The notes under the pieces were generated by a model. That model made no database searches. It saw only the letters and a list, made by a program, of their open reading frames with translations, and was not told where the DNA came from. DNA of 64,000 nt from Commensalibacter communis (GTDB lineage: Bacteria > Pseudomonadota > Alphaproteobacteria > Acetobacterales > Acetobacteraceae). The stretch lies in assembly GCF_947179015.1 (NCBI RefSeq), contig NZ_CAMXCM010000001.1:359387-423386 (forward strand), read 5' to 3'. The position numbers and the translations under genes are program-made. Positions 27,406 to 35,634 of this stretch are shown in pieces; position 1 is the first letter of the stretch; each line of letters begins with the position of its first letter.

Positions 27406-28694
27406 GATGATTGCCTCGTATAAACACGACGACCAGATTTCCACGTACCTAAAACAATCCCAGGCAGTTCACGATTATCAAAAGGTGTATTTTGTGCACG
27501 TCCTGGTAATTTTCCAGCTTCAACCAGCCAAGTTTGATCGGGATCAAATAAACAAAGATCAGCATCAGCCCCTATATTCAAGGTTCCAAAATGTTGATCT
27601 AATAACGCTGCGGGACGATAGGTTAATAACGATAATGCATCCGACAAGGAAAGATTGCCTTCTTTAACCCGTAATAAAGTGACACTTAATAAAGTGACTA
27701 ATCCTGTGCCACCAGCAGCAGCTTCAGCAAAAGGTAGTCGTTTATCATCAACATCACGGGGAAGATGATCTGATGCAATCGCATCAATTGTCCCATCGGC
27801 AAGCGCTTGGCAAACAGCTTGACGGTCTTCTTCAGATCTTAATGGTGGTGATAATTTTGCATAAGTACGAAAATCACCGATAGCTTCTTCATTCAGATCG
27901 AAATATACAGGAGCAGTGTCGCAACTGATGGGTAATCCTTTGGCTTTAGCTTGGCGAATTAACTCCAGCCCTTCGGCGGTGGATATATGACCAAAATGTA
28001 AACGGCATCCTGTCAATTCAGCAAGACGCAAGTCTCTGGCAATCATGATGGCTTCAGCCGCAGCAGGAATAGAAGGCAATCCTAATTTGGTAGCCAACTC
28101 ACCGCGAGTGGCACTGCCATTTCTAGCAAGAGAAGGATCCTCTGGATGTTGCACGACAAGGCAATTATATCCTCTGGCATAAGCCATGATGAGCATCATG
28201 AGGCGTGTATTTTCGAGGGCTTTGTTTCCATCAGTGAATGCAATTGCTCCCGCTTCATGTAATAAACCGATTTCAGCCATTTCTTTGCCTTCGCACCCGA
28301 CACTCAGTGCACCGTAAGGTAAAATATTGACAGAATGTGTTTCTTCCCCTTTGGCTTTGAGTAGAGTTACTAATGCAGGGTTATCAATGGCTGGTTTGCT
28401 ATTCGGCAAAATTGCCATCGTGGTAATTCCGCCAGCAGCACTGGCTTCGGCAGCTGTAGCAATTGTTTCACGATATTCATAACCTGGTTCGCCAACAGTG
28501 ACGCGCATATCGACTAGACCAGGACACAGTACAGCGCCTTGCCCATCAATAAGTTCACACTCTTCGGGTGGCTTTTCTGTTTCTGGAAGATCGACAGCAG
28601 CAATCTTGCCTTCTTTGACAAGTAAACATCCCAATTTATCCAACCCAGATTTAGGGTCAATTAAGCGCACATTGGTAAAAAGCAATGGTTTCAT
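27402..28694 (-). CDS. pyrC: Dihydroorotase-family protein paired with PyrB, probably non-catalytic (PyrX type)
   Basis: A 430-residue amidohydrolase-fold protein directly after pyrB, overlapping it by 4 bp. Active dihydroorotases bind zinc with the motif D-x-H-x-H-x-R-E-P-G. Here residues 62-71 read [10 protein letters not shown], so both histidines (positions 64, 66) and the arginine (68) are replaced. Later motifs [15 protein letters not shown] and ASDHLPRD remain. Many alphaproteobacteria and pseudomonads encode such a PyrB-linked homologue, which acts as a structural partner of aspartate transcarbamoylase while a separate pyrC does the catalysis. I therefore expect the true dihydroorotase gene elsewhere in the genome. 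Confidence 0.88.
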   Translation of the reverse strand: MKPLLFTNVRLIDPKSGLDKLGCLLVKEGKIAAVDLPETEKPPEECELIDGQGAVLCPGLVDMRVTVGEPGYEYRETIATAAEASAAGGITTMAILPNSKPAIDNPALVTLLKAKGEETHSVNILPYGALSVGCEGKEMAEIGLLHEAGAIAFTDGNKALENTRLMMLIMAYARGYNCLVVQHPEDPSLARNGSATRGELATKLGLPSIPAAAEAIMIARDLRLAELTGCRLHFGHISTAEGLELIRQAKAKGLPISCDTAPVYFDLNEEAIGDFRTYAKLSPPLRSEEDRQAVCQALADGTIDAIASDHLPRDVDDKRLPFAEAAAGGTGLVTLLSVTLLRVKEGNLSLSDALSLLTYRPAALLDQHFGTLNIGADADLCLFDPDQTWLVEAGKLPGRAQNTPFDNRELPGIVLGTWKSGRRVYTRQSS

Positions 28695-29626
28695 GGTTGT
28701 GCCTTTATCTGAGAGAATTTTTCGAGAACAGCCATGCGAACAGCAACACCCATTTCAACTTGCTCTTGAATAACGCTTTGTACAGGGTCGTCTGCTACAT
28801 TACTGTCGATTTCTACCCCGCGGTTTAATGGACCAGGATGCATAACCAAAGCACCTGATTTAGCAAGGTTAAGGCGACGGCGATCCAATCCAAAGAAACG
28901 GAAATATTCTCTGCTACTGGGGACGAGACCAGCTTGCATTCGTTCTTTCTGCATTCGTAACATCATAATAACATCAACGCCTTTAATCCCTTCGTCCATA
29001 GAATAGTAAGGGGTGGCGCCCATTTTTGTAATCGTTAGTGGCAATAAAGTTGGTGGACCAATGACGCGTACGTTGCAACCCATTGTATTTAAAAGTAAAA
29101 TATTTGAACGAGCTACTCGACTATGTAAAATATCACCACAAATTGCAACGGTTAATCCTGATAATTTCCCGTAATGGCGACGAATAGTAAGCGCATCTAA
29201 CAATGCTTGTGTGGGGTGTTCATGCATCCCGTCACCTGCATTAATGACGCTGGCATCGACTTTTTGAGCTAAAAGGGCTGGCGCGCCAGAGTGAGCATGT
29301 CGAATAACCAATAGATCAGCACGCATTGCGTTTAATGTATAAGCTGTATCTAATAATGTTTCCCCTTTGCTGACAGAGGAGGTGGAGACAGACATATTAA
29401 TCACGTCAGCGCCTAGTCGTTTTCCTGCTAATTCGAAAGAGGTTCTGGTTCGTGTGCTATTTTCAAAAAAGAGCGTAATCAGAGTACGTTCTCTTAATAA
29501 GGTCCTAGGCGTTTTCCTGGATCGATTAAGCAAAGCATAATTATCCGCTCGATCCAATAAAGACTCTATGTGATGAGGGGATAAGCCTTCTATTCCAAGA
29601 AAATGCTGTCCAAATGGATTATCCAT
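28691..29626 (-). CDS. pyrB: Aspartate carbamoyltransferase catalytic subunit
   Basis: A 311-residue enzyme that condenses aspartate with carbamoyl phosphate, the committed step of pyrimidine synthesis. The carbamoyl-phosphate motif [13 protein letters not shown] spans residues 53-65, and the second motif HPTQALLD is present. Length is normal. No pyrI regulatory subunit is nearby; the following dihydroorotase-like gene is the likely partner of a dodecameric complex. Its start overlaps the gltX stop by 8 bp, so the two are co-transcribed. Confidence 0.96.
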   Translation of the reverse strand: MDNPFGQHFLGIEGLSPHHIESLLDRADNYALLNRSRKTPRTLLRERTLITLFFENSTRTRTSFELAGKRLGADVINMSVSTSSVSKGETLLDTAYTLNAMRADLLVIRHAHSGAPALLAQKVDASVINAGDGMHEHPTQALLDALTIRRHYGKLSGLTVAICGDILHSRVARSNILLLNTMGCNVRVIGPPTLLPLTITKMGATPYYSMDEGIKGVDVIMMLRMQKERMQAGLVPSSREYFRFFGLDRRRLNLAKSGALVMHPGPLNRGVEIDSNVADDPVQSVIQEQVEMGVAVRMAVLEKFSQIKAQP

Positions 29627-31022
29627 TGGTTACGGCTCCTAATCTAGCCAAAACTTCCTCTTTACCTAAAGCGAGTAATGTATCATCAATTCCAGGAGAC
29701 ATGGTGCTGCCTGTCACGGCTGCGCGCAGAGGTTGGGCGACTTTACCCAACTTTAAAGATTCTTTTTCTGCAAATTCGTGAAGAAGATGATTAATAGTTT
29801 CTTTGGTAAAAGGAGTTAATGTGGCAAGTTGCGATGCAAGTTTGCTTAACATATCACAATTTTCTTCGGTCAGTAATTTTTGTGCTTTATCTGTAAAAGA
29901 TAGAGGGGTTTGAGCAAATATAAATTGTGAATTCTCAGCGAGTTCTACAAGGTTTTTAGCGCGTTCTTTAAGTCCTGGCATCAATGTTAATAGACGATCT
30001 TGATGGCTTTGATCTAGGATAAGATCAGGATTGTTTGAAAGGCGACTTACAACATCTTTAACGAGTCTTTGATCGTCCGCTTGGCGGAGCCAATAGCCAT
30101 TGACATGCATTAATTTTGCATAATCCATACGAGAGGGTGAGCGTCCTACACCATCAAGATCAAAGAGTTTAATCTGTTCTTCACGGTCTAGAATCTCGTC
30201 GTCTCCATGTCCCCAACCCAAGCGTAATAAATAATTACAAAGCGCTTCTGGTAAATATCCTTCATCTCGGAATTCGACAACAGAGCTGGCACCGTGACGT
30301 TTGGAAAGTTTTGCACCATCAGGGCCATGAATGAGCGGAAGATGTGCAAAATTTGGAATATCCCAGCCCATAGCACGATAAATCATTAGTTGGCGAAATG
30401 TATTGGTTAAATGGTCATCTCCACGAATAACATGGGTAATATTCATGTCATGATCGTCACATACAACAGCATGTTGATAGGTCGGTGTTCCATCAGCACG
30501 TAGAATAATCATATCATCCAGTTCAATATTTGCGACAGTGACTTCGCCTTGAACTAAATCATTGAGAATGGTTTTTCCTTCGTGAGGTGCTTTAATTCTA
30601 ACTGTGTAAGGCGCACCTTCTGGAGCTTCTGATTCGTCACGATCGCGCCAATAGCCATTATAACGAGGGGGTTTTCCCTCAGCTTGTGCCTTGGCACGCA
30701 TATCGGCAAGTTCTTCTTGGGTACAGAAACATTTATAGGCTTTACCTGTTTCTAATAAATGTAAAGCCACTTCTTGATGCCGTTTAATACGGGTTGATTG
30801 ATAGACAGGTTCTTCGTCTGGGGTTAATCCCATCCATGCTAATCCATCAAAAATAACATCTACGGCTTGTTGTGTAGAGCGCTCTTTATCTGTGTCTTCA
30901 ATACGTAATAAAAATTGACCATTATGATGCTTGGCATAAAGATAATTAAAAAGTGCTGCGCGAGCATTTCCAATATGGAGTAAACCTGTGGGGCTTGGGG
31001 CAAAACGTGTACGAACTGTCAT
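29619..31022 (-). CDS. gltX: Glutamyl-tRNA synthetase (first of two)
   Basis: A 467-residue class I synthetase that attaches glutamate to tRNA-Glu. The HIGH-type motif is [17 protein letters not shown] (H16-N19) and the KMSKS-type motif is KLSKRHG at 238-244. Length is typical of the canonical bacterial GluRS. A second copy lies at 58347. Alphaproteobacteria commonly lack GlnRS and use one GluRS to mischarge tRNA-Gln for GatCAB; which copy does which cannot be read off safely. It heads the gltX-pyrB-pyrC-plsY-dprA run. Confidence 0.95.
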   Translation of the reverse strand: MTVRTRFAPSPTGLLHIGNARAALFNYLYAKHHNGQFLLRIEDTDKERSTQQAVDVIFDGLAWMGLTPDEEPVYQSTRIKRHQEVALHLLETGKAYKCFCTQEELADMRAKAQAEGKPPRYNGYWRDRDESEAPEGAPYTVRIKAPHEGKTILNDLVQGEVTVANIELDDMIILRADGTPTYQHAVVCDDHDMNITHVIRGDDHLTNTFRQLMIYRAMGWDIPNFAHLPLIHGPDGAKLSKRHGASSVVEFRDEGYLPEALCNYLLRLGWGHGDDEILDREEQIKLFDLDGVGRSPSRMDYAKLMHVNGYWLRQADDQRLVKDVVSRLSNNPDLILDQSHQDRLLTLMPGLKERAKNLVELAENSQFIFAQTPLSFTDKAQKLLTEENCDMLSKLASQLATLTPFTKETINHLLHEFAEKESLKLGKVAQPLRAAVTGSTMSPGIDDTLLALGKEEVLARLGAVTNG

Positions 31023-31237
31023 AAGCGTCTTTCTTGAGTGCGCAAATTGAAAATAAATTTTGTATAAACGATCATACTATAATTATTTAAATCATATATG
31101 TGAAGTCTAGTTTCGTATTTGTTGTTATATTTTTCATCCCGTTAAGGATATGGGCGTTTCTTGACCGAATAATTAAAAAATCAATTAAAGCTGTTCAATT
31201 TTAATGATGTATTATGATCTGAGAATGGAGATGCAGA

Positions 31238-32170
31238 ATGAATGAGCAAAAAGAACGTCAGGAAAGAAAAATTCAACGTGGTAGAATACCGGCGCCGCGT
31301 TTATATGGAATATTGGCAAGATCAAAGAGAGAGGGAGTGATTTTGCGTCGAGGCCCTAAAGAATGGGTGCAACTTATTAACTGGAATCTTTCTAACGATA
31401 CATTGGAACATGGGCAATGGTTAAAAGGGCGCGTTTATGAAAATCGGTGTGATTTATCGCCATCTGGAAAGTATTTGATATATTTTGCCACAGGCCAGCA
31501 TGGTACTCGCAGAGGATATGTTGGAACAATGGTATCAAAACCGCCTTTCTTTACGGCGTTGGCATATTGGAAACATGGTGGTCATACATGGGGTGGAGGC
31601 GGTGTTTTTGAGAATGAAAAAACTATTCAATTAAATTATTATTGGGATGAGCAAATACTAGCAGATGGATTTTCCGTGCCTTCGTCTATTCGTGTTAAAC
31701 CTTTTGGAGAACAATCGGGCAAAGGTGAAGATTGGCCTGTTTATTATCATAGGCAATGTCGTGATGGATGGATAATGATACAAGAAGGGAAATGCCATCG
31801 TGCTTCCGCTGATATGACATATTTTTGGTATTTCGATCCTGTGATGATTTTTGAAAAAGTAAATAAAAATGGCTTCAAATTACAACAAATATGGCGCTGG
31901 ATAGGAAGGCAAAATAAGCCTCATCTAGAGTCCGATTATGTGATTTTAGATCCGAATACTCGAATTCGTTTACAACTTGAGAATTTGACTTGGGCAGATT
32001 GGGATCAAGGGAATTTAGTTTTTGCTAAAAATGGATGTTTATATCGTCTTTCATGTAGTAAAAAAGGACATTTTCCACCTGTAGAAGAACAATTTTTTAA
32101 ATTGATTTATAATTTTAGAAAGAACTCTTTTGCGCCATTAAAGGCGCCACTTAAAGTATGTAAGTGGTAA
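31238..32170 (+). CDS. Tryptophan-rich protein of unknown function
   Basis: A 310-residue soluble protein I do not recognise. It has no signal peptide or membrane segment and starts with a charged stretch (MNEQKERQERKIQRGRIP). It contains 14 tryptophans (about 4.5%) and many tyrosines, spread at intervals in segments such as EWVQLINWNL, YLIYFATG, GHTWGGGG and LTWADWDQG. The spacing suggests repeated beta-blades, possibly a propeller. GDGWI-like and DLSPSGKYLIYF pieces recall propeller repeats. It is divergent from gltX, has a good ribosome site (GGAGATGCAGA), and stands alone ahead of the sugar module. Confidence 0.55.
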   Translation: MNEQKERQERKIQRGRIPAPRLYGILARSKREGVILRRGPKEWVQLINWNLSNDTLEHGQWLKGRVYENRCDLSPSGKYLIYFATGQHGTRRGYVGTMVSKPPFFTALAYWKHGGHTWGGGGVFENEKTIQLNYYWDEQILADGFSVPSSIRVKPFGEQSGKGEDWPVYYHRQCRDGWIMIQEGKCHRASADMTYFWYFDPVMIFEKVNKNGFKLQQIWRWIGRQNKPHLESDYVILDPNTRIRLQLENLTWADWDQGNLVFAKNGCLYRLSCSKKGHFPPVEEQFFKLIYNFRKNSFAPLKAPLKVCKW

Positions 32171-32327
32171 CTCTTTTAATTAATCGTTTATTTTATTTTT
32201 CAATCCTTTCAAGATAAGTTGATCTGCCGAAATATATTTTCTTATTGTTGTTCTTTGAAATGTTGTTTACCAATAGTTATGGAAATTTTTTTCTATTAGA
32301 AGAAATTTATATCCTAAAATAGAATTA

Positions 32328-32358
32328 TTTTTCTACGATTGTGAAAAAAGTAGAAAAA
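32328..32358. promoter_or_regulatory. 9-bp inverted repeat upstream of the sugar module
   Basis: TTTTTCTAC (32328-32336) and GTAGAAAAA (32350-32358) form a perfect inverted repeat with a 13-bp spacer, 41 bp before the first module gene. The position suits an operator for a dimeric repressor or a leader hairpin. It is AT-rich and untested. Confidence 0.35.
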
Positions 32359-32398
32359 TGATGGTCATAATTTTTAAACTTGGTTTTGGGGGACAAAG

Positions 32399-33262
32399 AT
32401 GAAATTTGCATATGATCCCAGTCACTTTAGAGATAATACAACAATAACTGAAATGATTCACAAGGTTGCTGATCTCGGATATGAATATATTGAGATGTCT
32501 CCTCGTGTAGATTTTTGCCCTTTTTATGGATTTCCTAAAGTCGACAAAGCAACGATACAAACCGTAAAAAAAACTCTGTCTGAAACGGGAGTAAAGATAT
32601 CTTCTTTATTGCCTTTGTATCATTGGGCTGGACCAGAGGAAGATCGCCGTCAAGCAGCGGTACGCAATTGGAAAAGAGCGATTGAAATTGCTGTAGAGTT
32701 GGGCGTTGATCTGATGAATAGTGAATTTTCAGGATCAAAATATCAAGCGGATGTTTCAGAGGAAATGTTTATTCGCTCGATGGATGAATTATTACCTATA
32801 TTTGAAAAAGAAGGCGTTCGTCTAAATTTACAAGCACATCCTTATGATTTTATTGAAACCAATGCGGGTGCAGTGAATATGATTAGAGCACTTGATAAAC
32901 CTTGGATCAAGCTAGTTTATTCAACAGCACATGCTTTTTATTATGATGATGGTGTTGGTGATATTAATGCTCAGTTTGATGAGGCTGGGGATCTAATAGA
33001 CCATGTTTTATTTGCAGATACATATAATCATAAAGCAGCCTTTGGATTACGGTATATTGTTAATCCACCCGATGCAAAAGTAACCATTCATCAGCATTTA
33101 AATATCGGTGAGGGTGAAGTTGATTTCGATACGATTTTTAAAAGACTGCGAGCCATGAAATTTGATGGGATTGCAACCAATGCTGTCTTTGCATGGTCAG
33201 ATAAACCACAAGAATCTTCAGATTTTATGAAGAAAAAATTAAAAGAAGGTCTTGGAATATAA
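32399..33262 (+). CDS. IolH-like sugar isomerase/epimerase (TIM barrel)
   Basis: A 287-residue protein of the xylose isomerase-like TIM-barrel family. From the start ([12 protein letters not shown] ... [18 protein letters not shown]) through [15 protein letters not shown]-like text, [52 protein letters not shown], it resembles IolH of inositol catabolism as I remember that family. Likely metal ligands are in NSEFSG, QAHPYDF and HQHL. It probably epimerizes or isomerizes a keto-sugar or inosose. It begins a three-gene same-strand set with a Gfo/Idh/MocA dehydrogenase and another TIM-barrel isomerase. Ribosome site GGGGGAC is upstream of the ATG. Confidence 0.72.
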   Translation: MKFAYDPSHFRDNTTITEMIHKVADLGYEYIEMSPRVDFCPFYGFPKVDKATIQTVKKTLSETGVKISSLLPLYHWAGPEEDRRQAAVRNWKRAIEIAVELGVDLMNSEFSGSKYQADVSEEMFIRSMDELLPIFEKEGVRLNLQAHPYDFIETNAGAVNMIRALDKPWIKLVYSTAHAFYYDDGVGDINAQFDEAGDLIDHVLFADTYNHKAAFGLRYIVNPPDAKVTIHQHLNIGEGEVDFDTIFKRLRAMKFDGIATNAVFAWSDKPQESSDFMKKKLKEGLGI

Positions 33263-33274
33263 TGTTTAACATTG

Positions 33275-33340
33275 ATGCTGCCTTCGTTTAACGCTGGATA
33301 AAATCATACTATTTCACTGTTTTTCAATGCAAGGCAGCAT
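33275..33340 (+). promoter_or_regulatory. 10-bp inverted repeat between the first two sugar-module genes
   Basis: ATGCTGCCTT (33275-33284) is perfectly complementary to AAGGCAGCAT (33331-33340), which is followed by TTTTAATTT. The stem is GC-richer than its surroundings and has a 46-nt loop. It could be a partial terminator or mRNA processing site that lowers expression of the downstream genes. Confidence 0.4.
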
Positions 33341-33381
33341 TTTAATTTCTTAGCAAATTTAAATAATAAAGGTTTAAGAAT

Positions 33382-34551
33382 ATGATTAATGGTGAAAGTA
33401 AAATTGCACGATTGCGTTGGGGTATGATCGGTGGTGGTCGTACGGGACAAGTCGGCTATAAGCATCGTACGGGCGCGTTAAGAGATGGAACTTATCAACT
33501 CGTTTGTGGCGCTTTCGACCTTGATGTAGAGAGAGGTCGTGAGTTTGGGGTAAATATTGGTGTTGCATCAGATCGTTGTTATGCGGATTACAAGGAATTA
33601 ATTGCCAAAGAAACAGCACGTCCAGATGGTGTGGAGGTGGTTTCTATTGCAACGCCTAATTTCACGCATTTTGAAATTACCAAAGCATTTTTAGAAGCTG
33701 GCTTGCATGTTATTTGTGAAAAACCATTATTTTTTACGGTGGCAGAATGTGAAGAAGTTCGAAAAATTGCCGAAGCAAAAGGGTTAATAGTCGGGGTAAC
33801 TTATGGGTTTACAGGACATCCATTGGTTGAACAAATGGCTATGATGGTTAAAAAGGGAATGCTTGGTGATATTCGGATTGTTGATTTGCAATATACACAT
33901 GGATTTAATGCTGGGGACGATACCAATGCCAGCGAAGCACAAAAATGGAGAACCAACCCCAAGACTTCTGGTCCAACATTTGTGCTAGGGGACATCGGAA
34001 CACATCTTTATTATCTTTCAGAAGTCGTGTTGCCACATTTAAAAATCGACAAACTGCTTTGTGATCGTAAGGCATTTATTCCAACGCGTGAACCTTTGGA
34101 GGATCATGCAACAGTATTAATGCATTATGATAATGGTGCTCGTGGACATTTATGGGTTTCTTCGGTTGATGCAGGGAATATGCGTTCGCATCGTTATCGT
34201 TTTGTTGGGTCTAAAGCATCGCTTGAATGGACAGATTCTTTTCCGAACCAATTAAGCTATGAAGTGCAGGGCGAGCCTGTCAAAATCTTGCATCACGGTA
34301 TGCCTTATCTAGAAGATGAAACGAATGCGATTGATCGCATGGGGGCATTACATACCGAAGGGCTAGGAGATAGCTGGGCAAATATTTATTTATGGATTGC
34401 TCAAGCTATTGATGCCAAGAAAAGAGGAGATGAAGCCTTTTTGAAAACGCATCGTTATCCTGGGATCGAAGCAGGGACAGAGGGTGTTCGTTGGCTTGAA
34501 AACTGTGTTCGTTCTGCGGATGCAGGGGCAGTATGGGTTGATTTTAAATAA
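33382..34551 (+). CDS. Gfo/Idh/MocA-family sugar dehydrogenase
   Basis: A 389-residue NAD(P)-dependent oxidoreductase. The N-terminal Rossmann fold starts RWGMIGGGRTGQVG, and the family hallmark EKP lies in GLHVICEKPLFF. The substrate domain has FVLGDIGTHLYYLSEVV, where the D-x-x-x-H pair (GDIGTH) carries the typical catalytic aspartate and histidine. It is longer than minimal IolG (about 340). Members oxidize or reduce sugars, inositols or glycosides at one hydroxyl; the substrate here is unknown. Flanked by two TIM-barrel isomerases on the same strand, it is likely the redox step of one pathway. Confidence 0.85.
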   Translation: MINGESKIARLRWGMIGGGRTGQVGYKHRTGALRDGTYQLVCGAFDLDVERGREFGVNIGVASDRCYADYKELIAKETARPDGVEVVSIATPNFTHFEITKAFLEAGLHVICEKPLFFTVAECEEVRKIAEAKGLIVGVTYGFTGHPLVEQMAMMVKKGMLGDIRIVDLQYTHGFNAGDDTNASEAQKWRTNPKTSGPTFVLGDIGTHLYYLSEVVLPHLKIDKLLCDRKAFIPTREPLEDHATVLMHYDNGARGHLWVSSVDAGNMRSHRYRFVGSKASLEWTDSFPNQLSYEVQGEPVKILHHGMPYLEDETNAIDRMGALHTEGLGDSWANIYLWIAQAIDAKKRGDEAFLKTHRYPGIEAGTEGVRWLENCVRSADAGAVWVDFK

Positions 34552-34575
34552 ACTATTATAAGAGAAGTGAATAGA

Positions 34576-35517
34576 ATGAAATTATCAATTTGTACTGATG
34601 TGATGGCGGACCTTTCTTTTGTAGAAATGTTGGATAAGTGCGTCAAACTTGGTGTTGAAGGCATTGAGATGACGGGTGGCGGCTGGTCTCGTGCGCCACA
34701 TTTTAGAGCCGATGAATTATTGGCTGACAAAGGGTTGCTCAAACAAAAACTAAATGAAATTAAAGCCAGAAATCTTGAAATTGCAGCGTTAAATTGTTCA
34801 GGCAACCCATTGGATCCAGGAGGAATGGGAAAACGTCATTTAAAAGAAATCGAAGACACTATTCGATTAGCTGGAGAAATTGGCGTTAAGAAAATCGTTA
34901 CTATGTCTGGTTTGCCCGAGGCTGCCCATGGCGATACAGTTCCAAATTGGCTGGTTTACACCAAAAGTTGGCCAGGGGAGATGCCTGAGCGAGATCGCTA
35001 TCAATGGGAAGACAGAGCTTTTCCTTTGTGGCATCATTTGGTGAAATTGGCTGACGAAGTGGGTGTCGAAAAATATGCCCTTGAGAATTTCTCGGCAATG
35101 TTGGTTTGGAATCCAGAAACACTTTTTCGACTGCGCAATGAAGTGGGAGAAAAGATTGGAATGAATTTAGATCCTTCACATTTAATATGGATGGGTGCTG
35201 ATCCAATTGCTTCAGCCAGAGCATTAGGAAAAGCTATTCATCATTGTCATGGTAAAGATACCCGTATTGAACGTGGATTAGCGGATGTGAATGGGTTGCT
35301 TGAAACCAAAGAAGTGACAGATGTTGCTAATCGTGCTTGGAACTATGTGGCGGTTGGGGCAGGTAAAGATTTGCAATGGTGGAAAGAATTCTTCTCGGTC
35401 GTCAGGATGGTTGGATATAATGGTTGGGTCAGCTTAGAAATGGAAGATTTTACGATGTCTACTGAAGCTGGTATTCAAACATCCATTGATGCTTTGCAAG
35501 CAACGATTAGTCGGTAA
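34576..35517 (+). CDS. Sugar phosphate isomerase/epimerase-family protein (TIM barrel)
   Basis: A 313-residue xylose isomerase-like TIM-barrel protein. It opens with MKLSICTDVMADLSFVEMLDKCVKLGVEGIEM and keeps the metal-ligand type segments YALENFSAM, GMNLDPSHLIWMG, HCHGKDT and VSLEMED, so the E-D-H-E metal site expected for the family appears complete. I chose the ATG at 34576, with AGAGAAG 8 bp upstream, over a GTG at 34567. It follows the dehydrogenase by 24 bp and is surely in the same operon. Substrate unknown; 3-keto-sugar or inosose chemistry is plausible from the partners. Confidence 0.82.
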   Translation: MKLSICTDVMADLSFVEMLDKCVKLGVEGIEMTGGGWSRAPHFRADELLADKGLLKQKLNEIKARNLEIAALNCSGNPLDPGGMGKRHLKEIEDTIRLAGEIGVKKIVTMSGLPEAAHGDTVPNWLVYTKSWPGEMPERDRYQWEDRAFPLWHHLVKLADEVGVEKYALENFSAMLVWNPETLFRLRNEVGEKIGMNLDPSHLIWMGADPIASARALGKAIHHCHGKDTRIERGLADVNGLLETKEVTDVANRAWNYVAVGAGKDLQWWKEFFSVVRMVGYNGWVSLEMEDFTMSTEAGIQTSIDALQATISR

Positions 35518-35530
35518 TTTTATTGTATCA

Positions 35531-35634
35531 CCTATAGAATATTTGTTTAAAAGATTAATATTGTATATTAATATATACCTTATCTATATATTAATTTTAT
35601 TAAGGCTAACAATATTCAAGCTATATTCTATAGG
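35531..35634 (+). promoter_or_regulatory. 12-bp inverted repeat whose right arm abuts the comEC start codon
   Basis: CCTATAGAATAT (35531-35542) is perfectly complementary to ATATTCTATAGG (35623-35634), and the ATG of comEC begins at 35635. The right arm includes the only ribosome-site-like bases (AGG). The 80-nt loop is extremely AT-rich and itself contains inverted TATATTAAT elements. In an mRNA this could hide the start of comEC. Confidence 0.5.
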
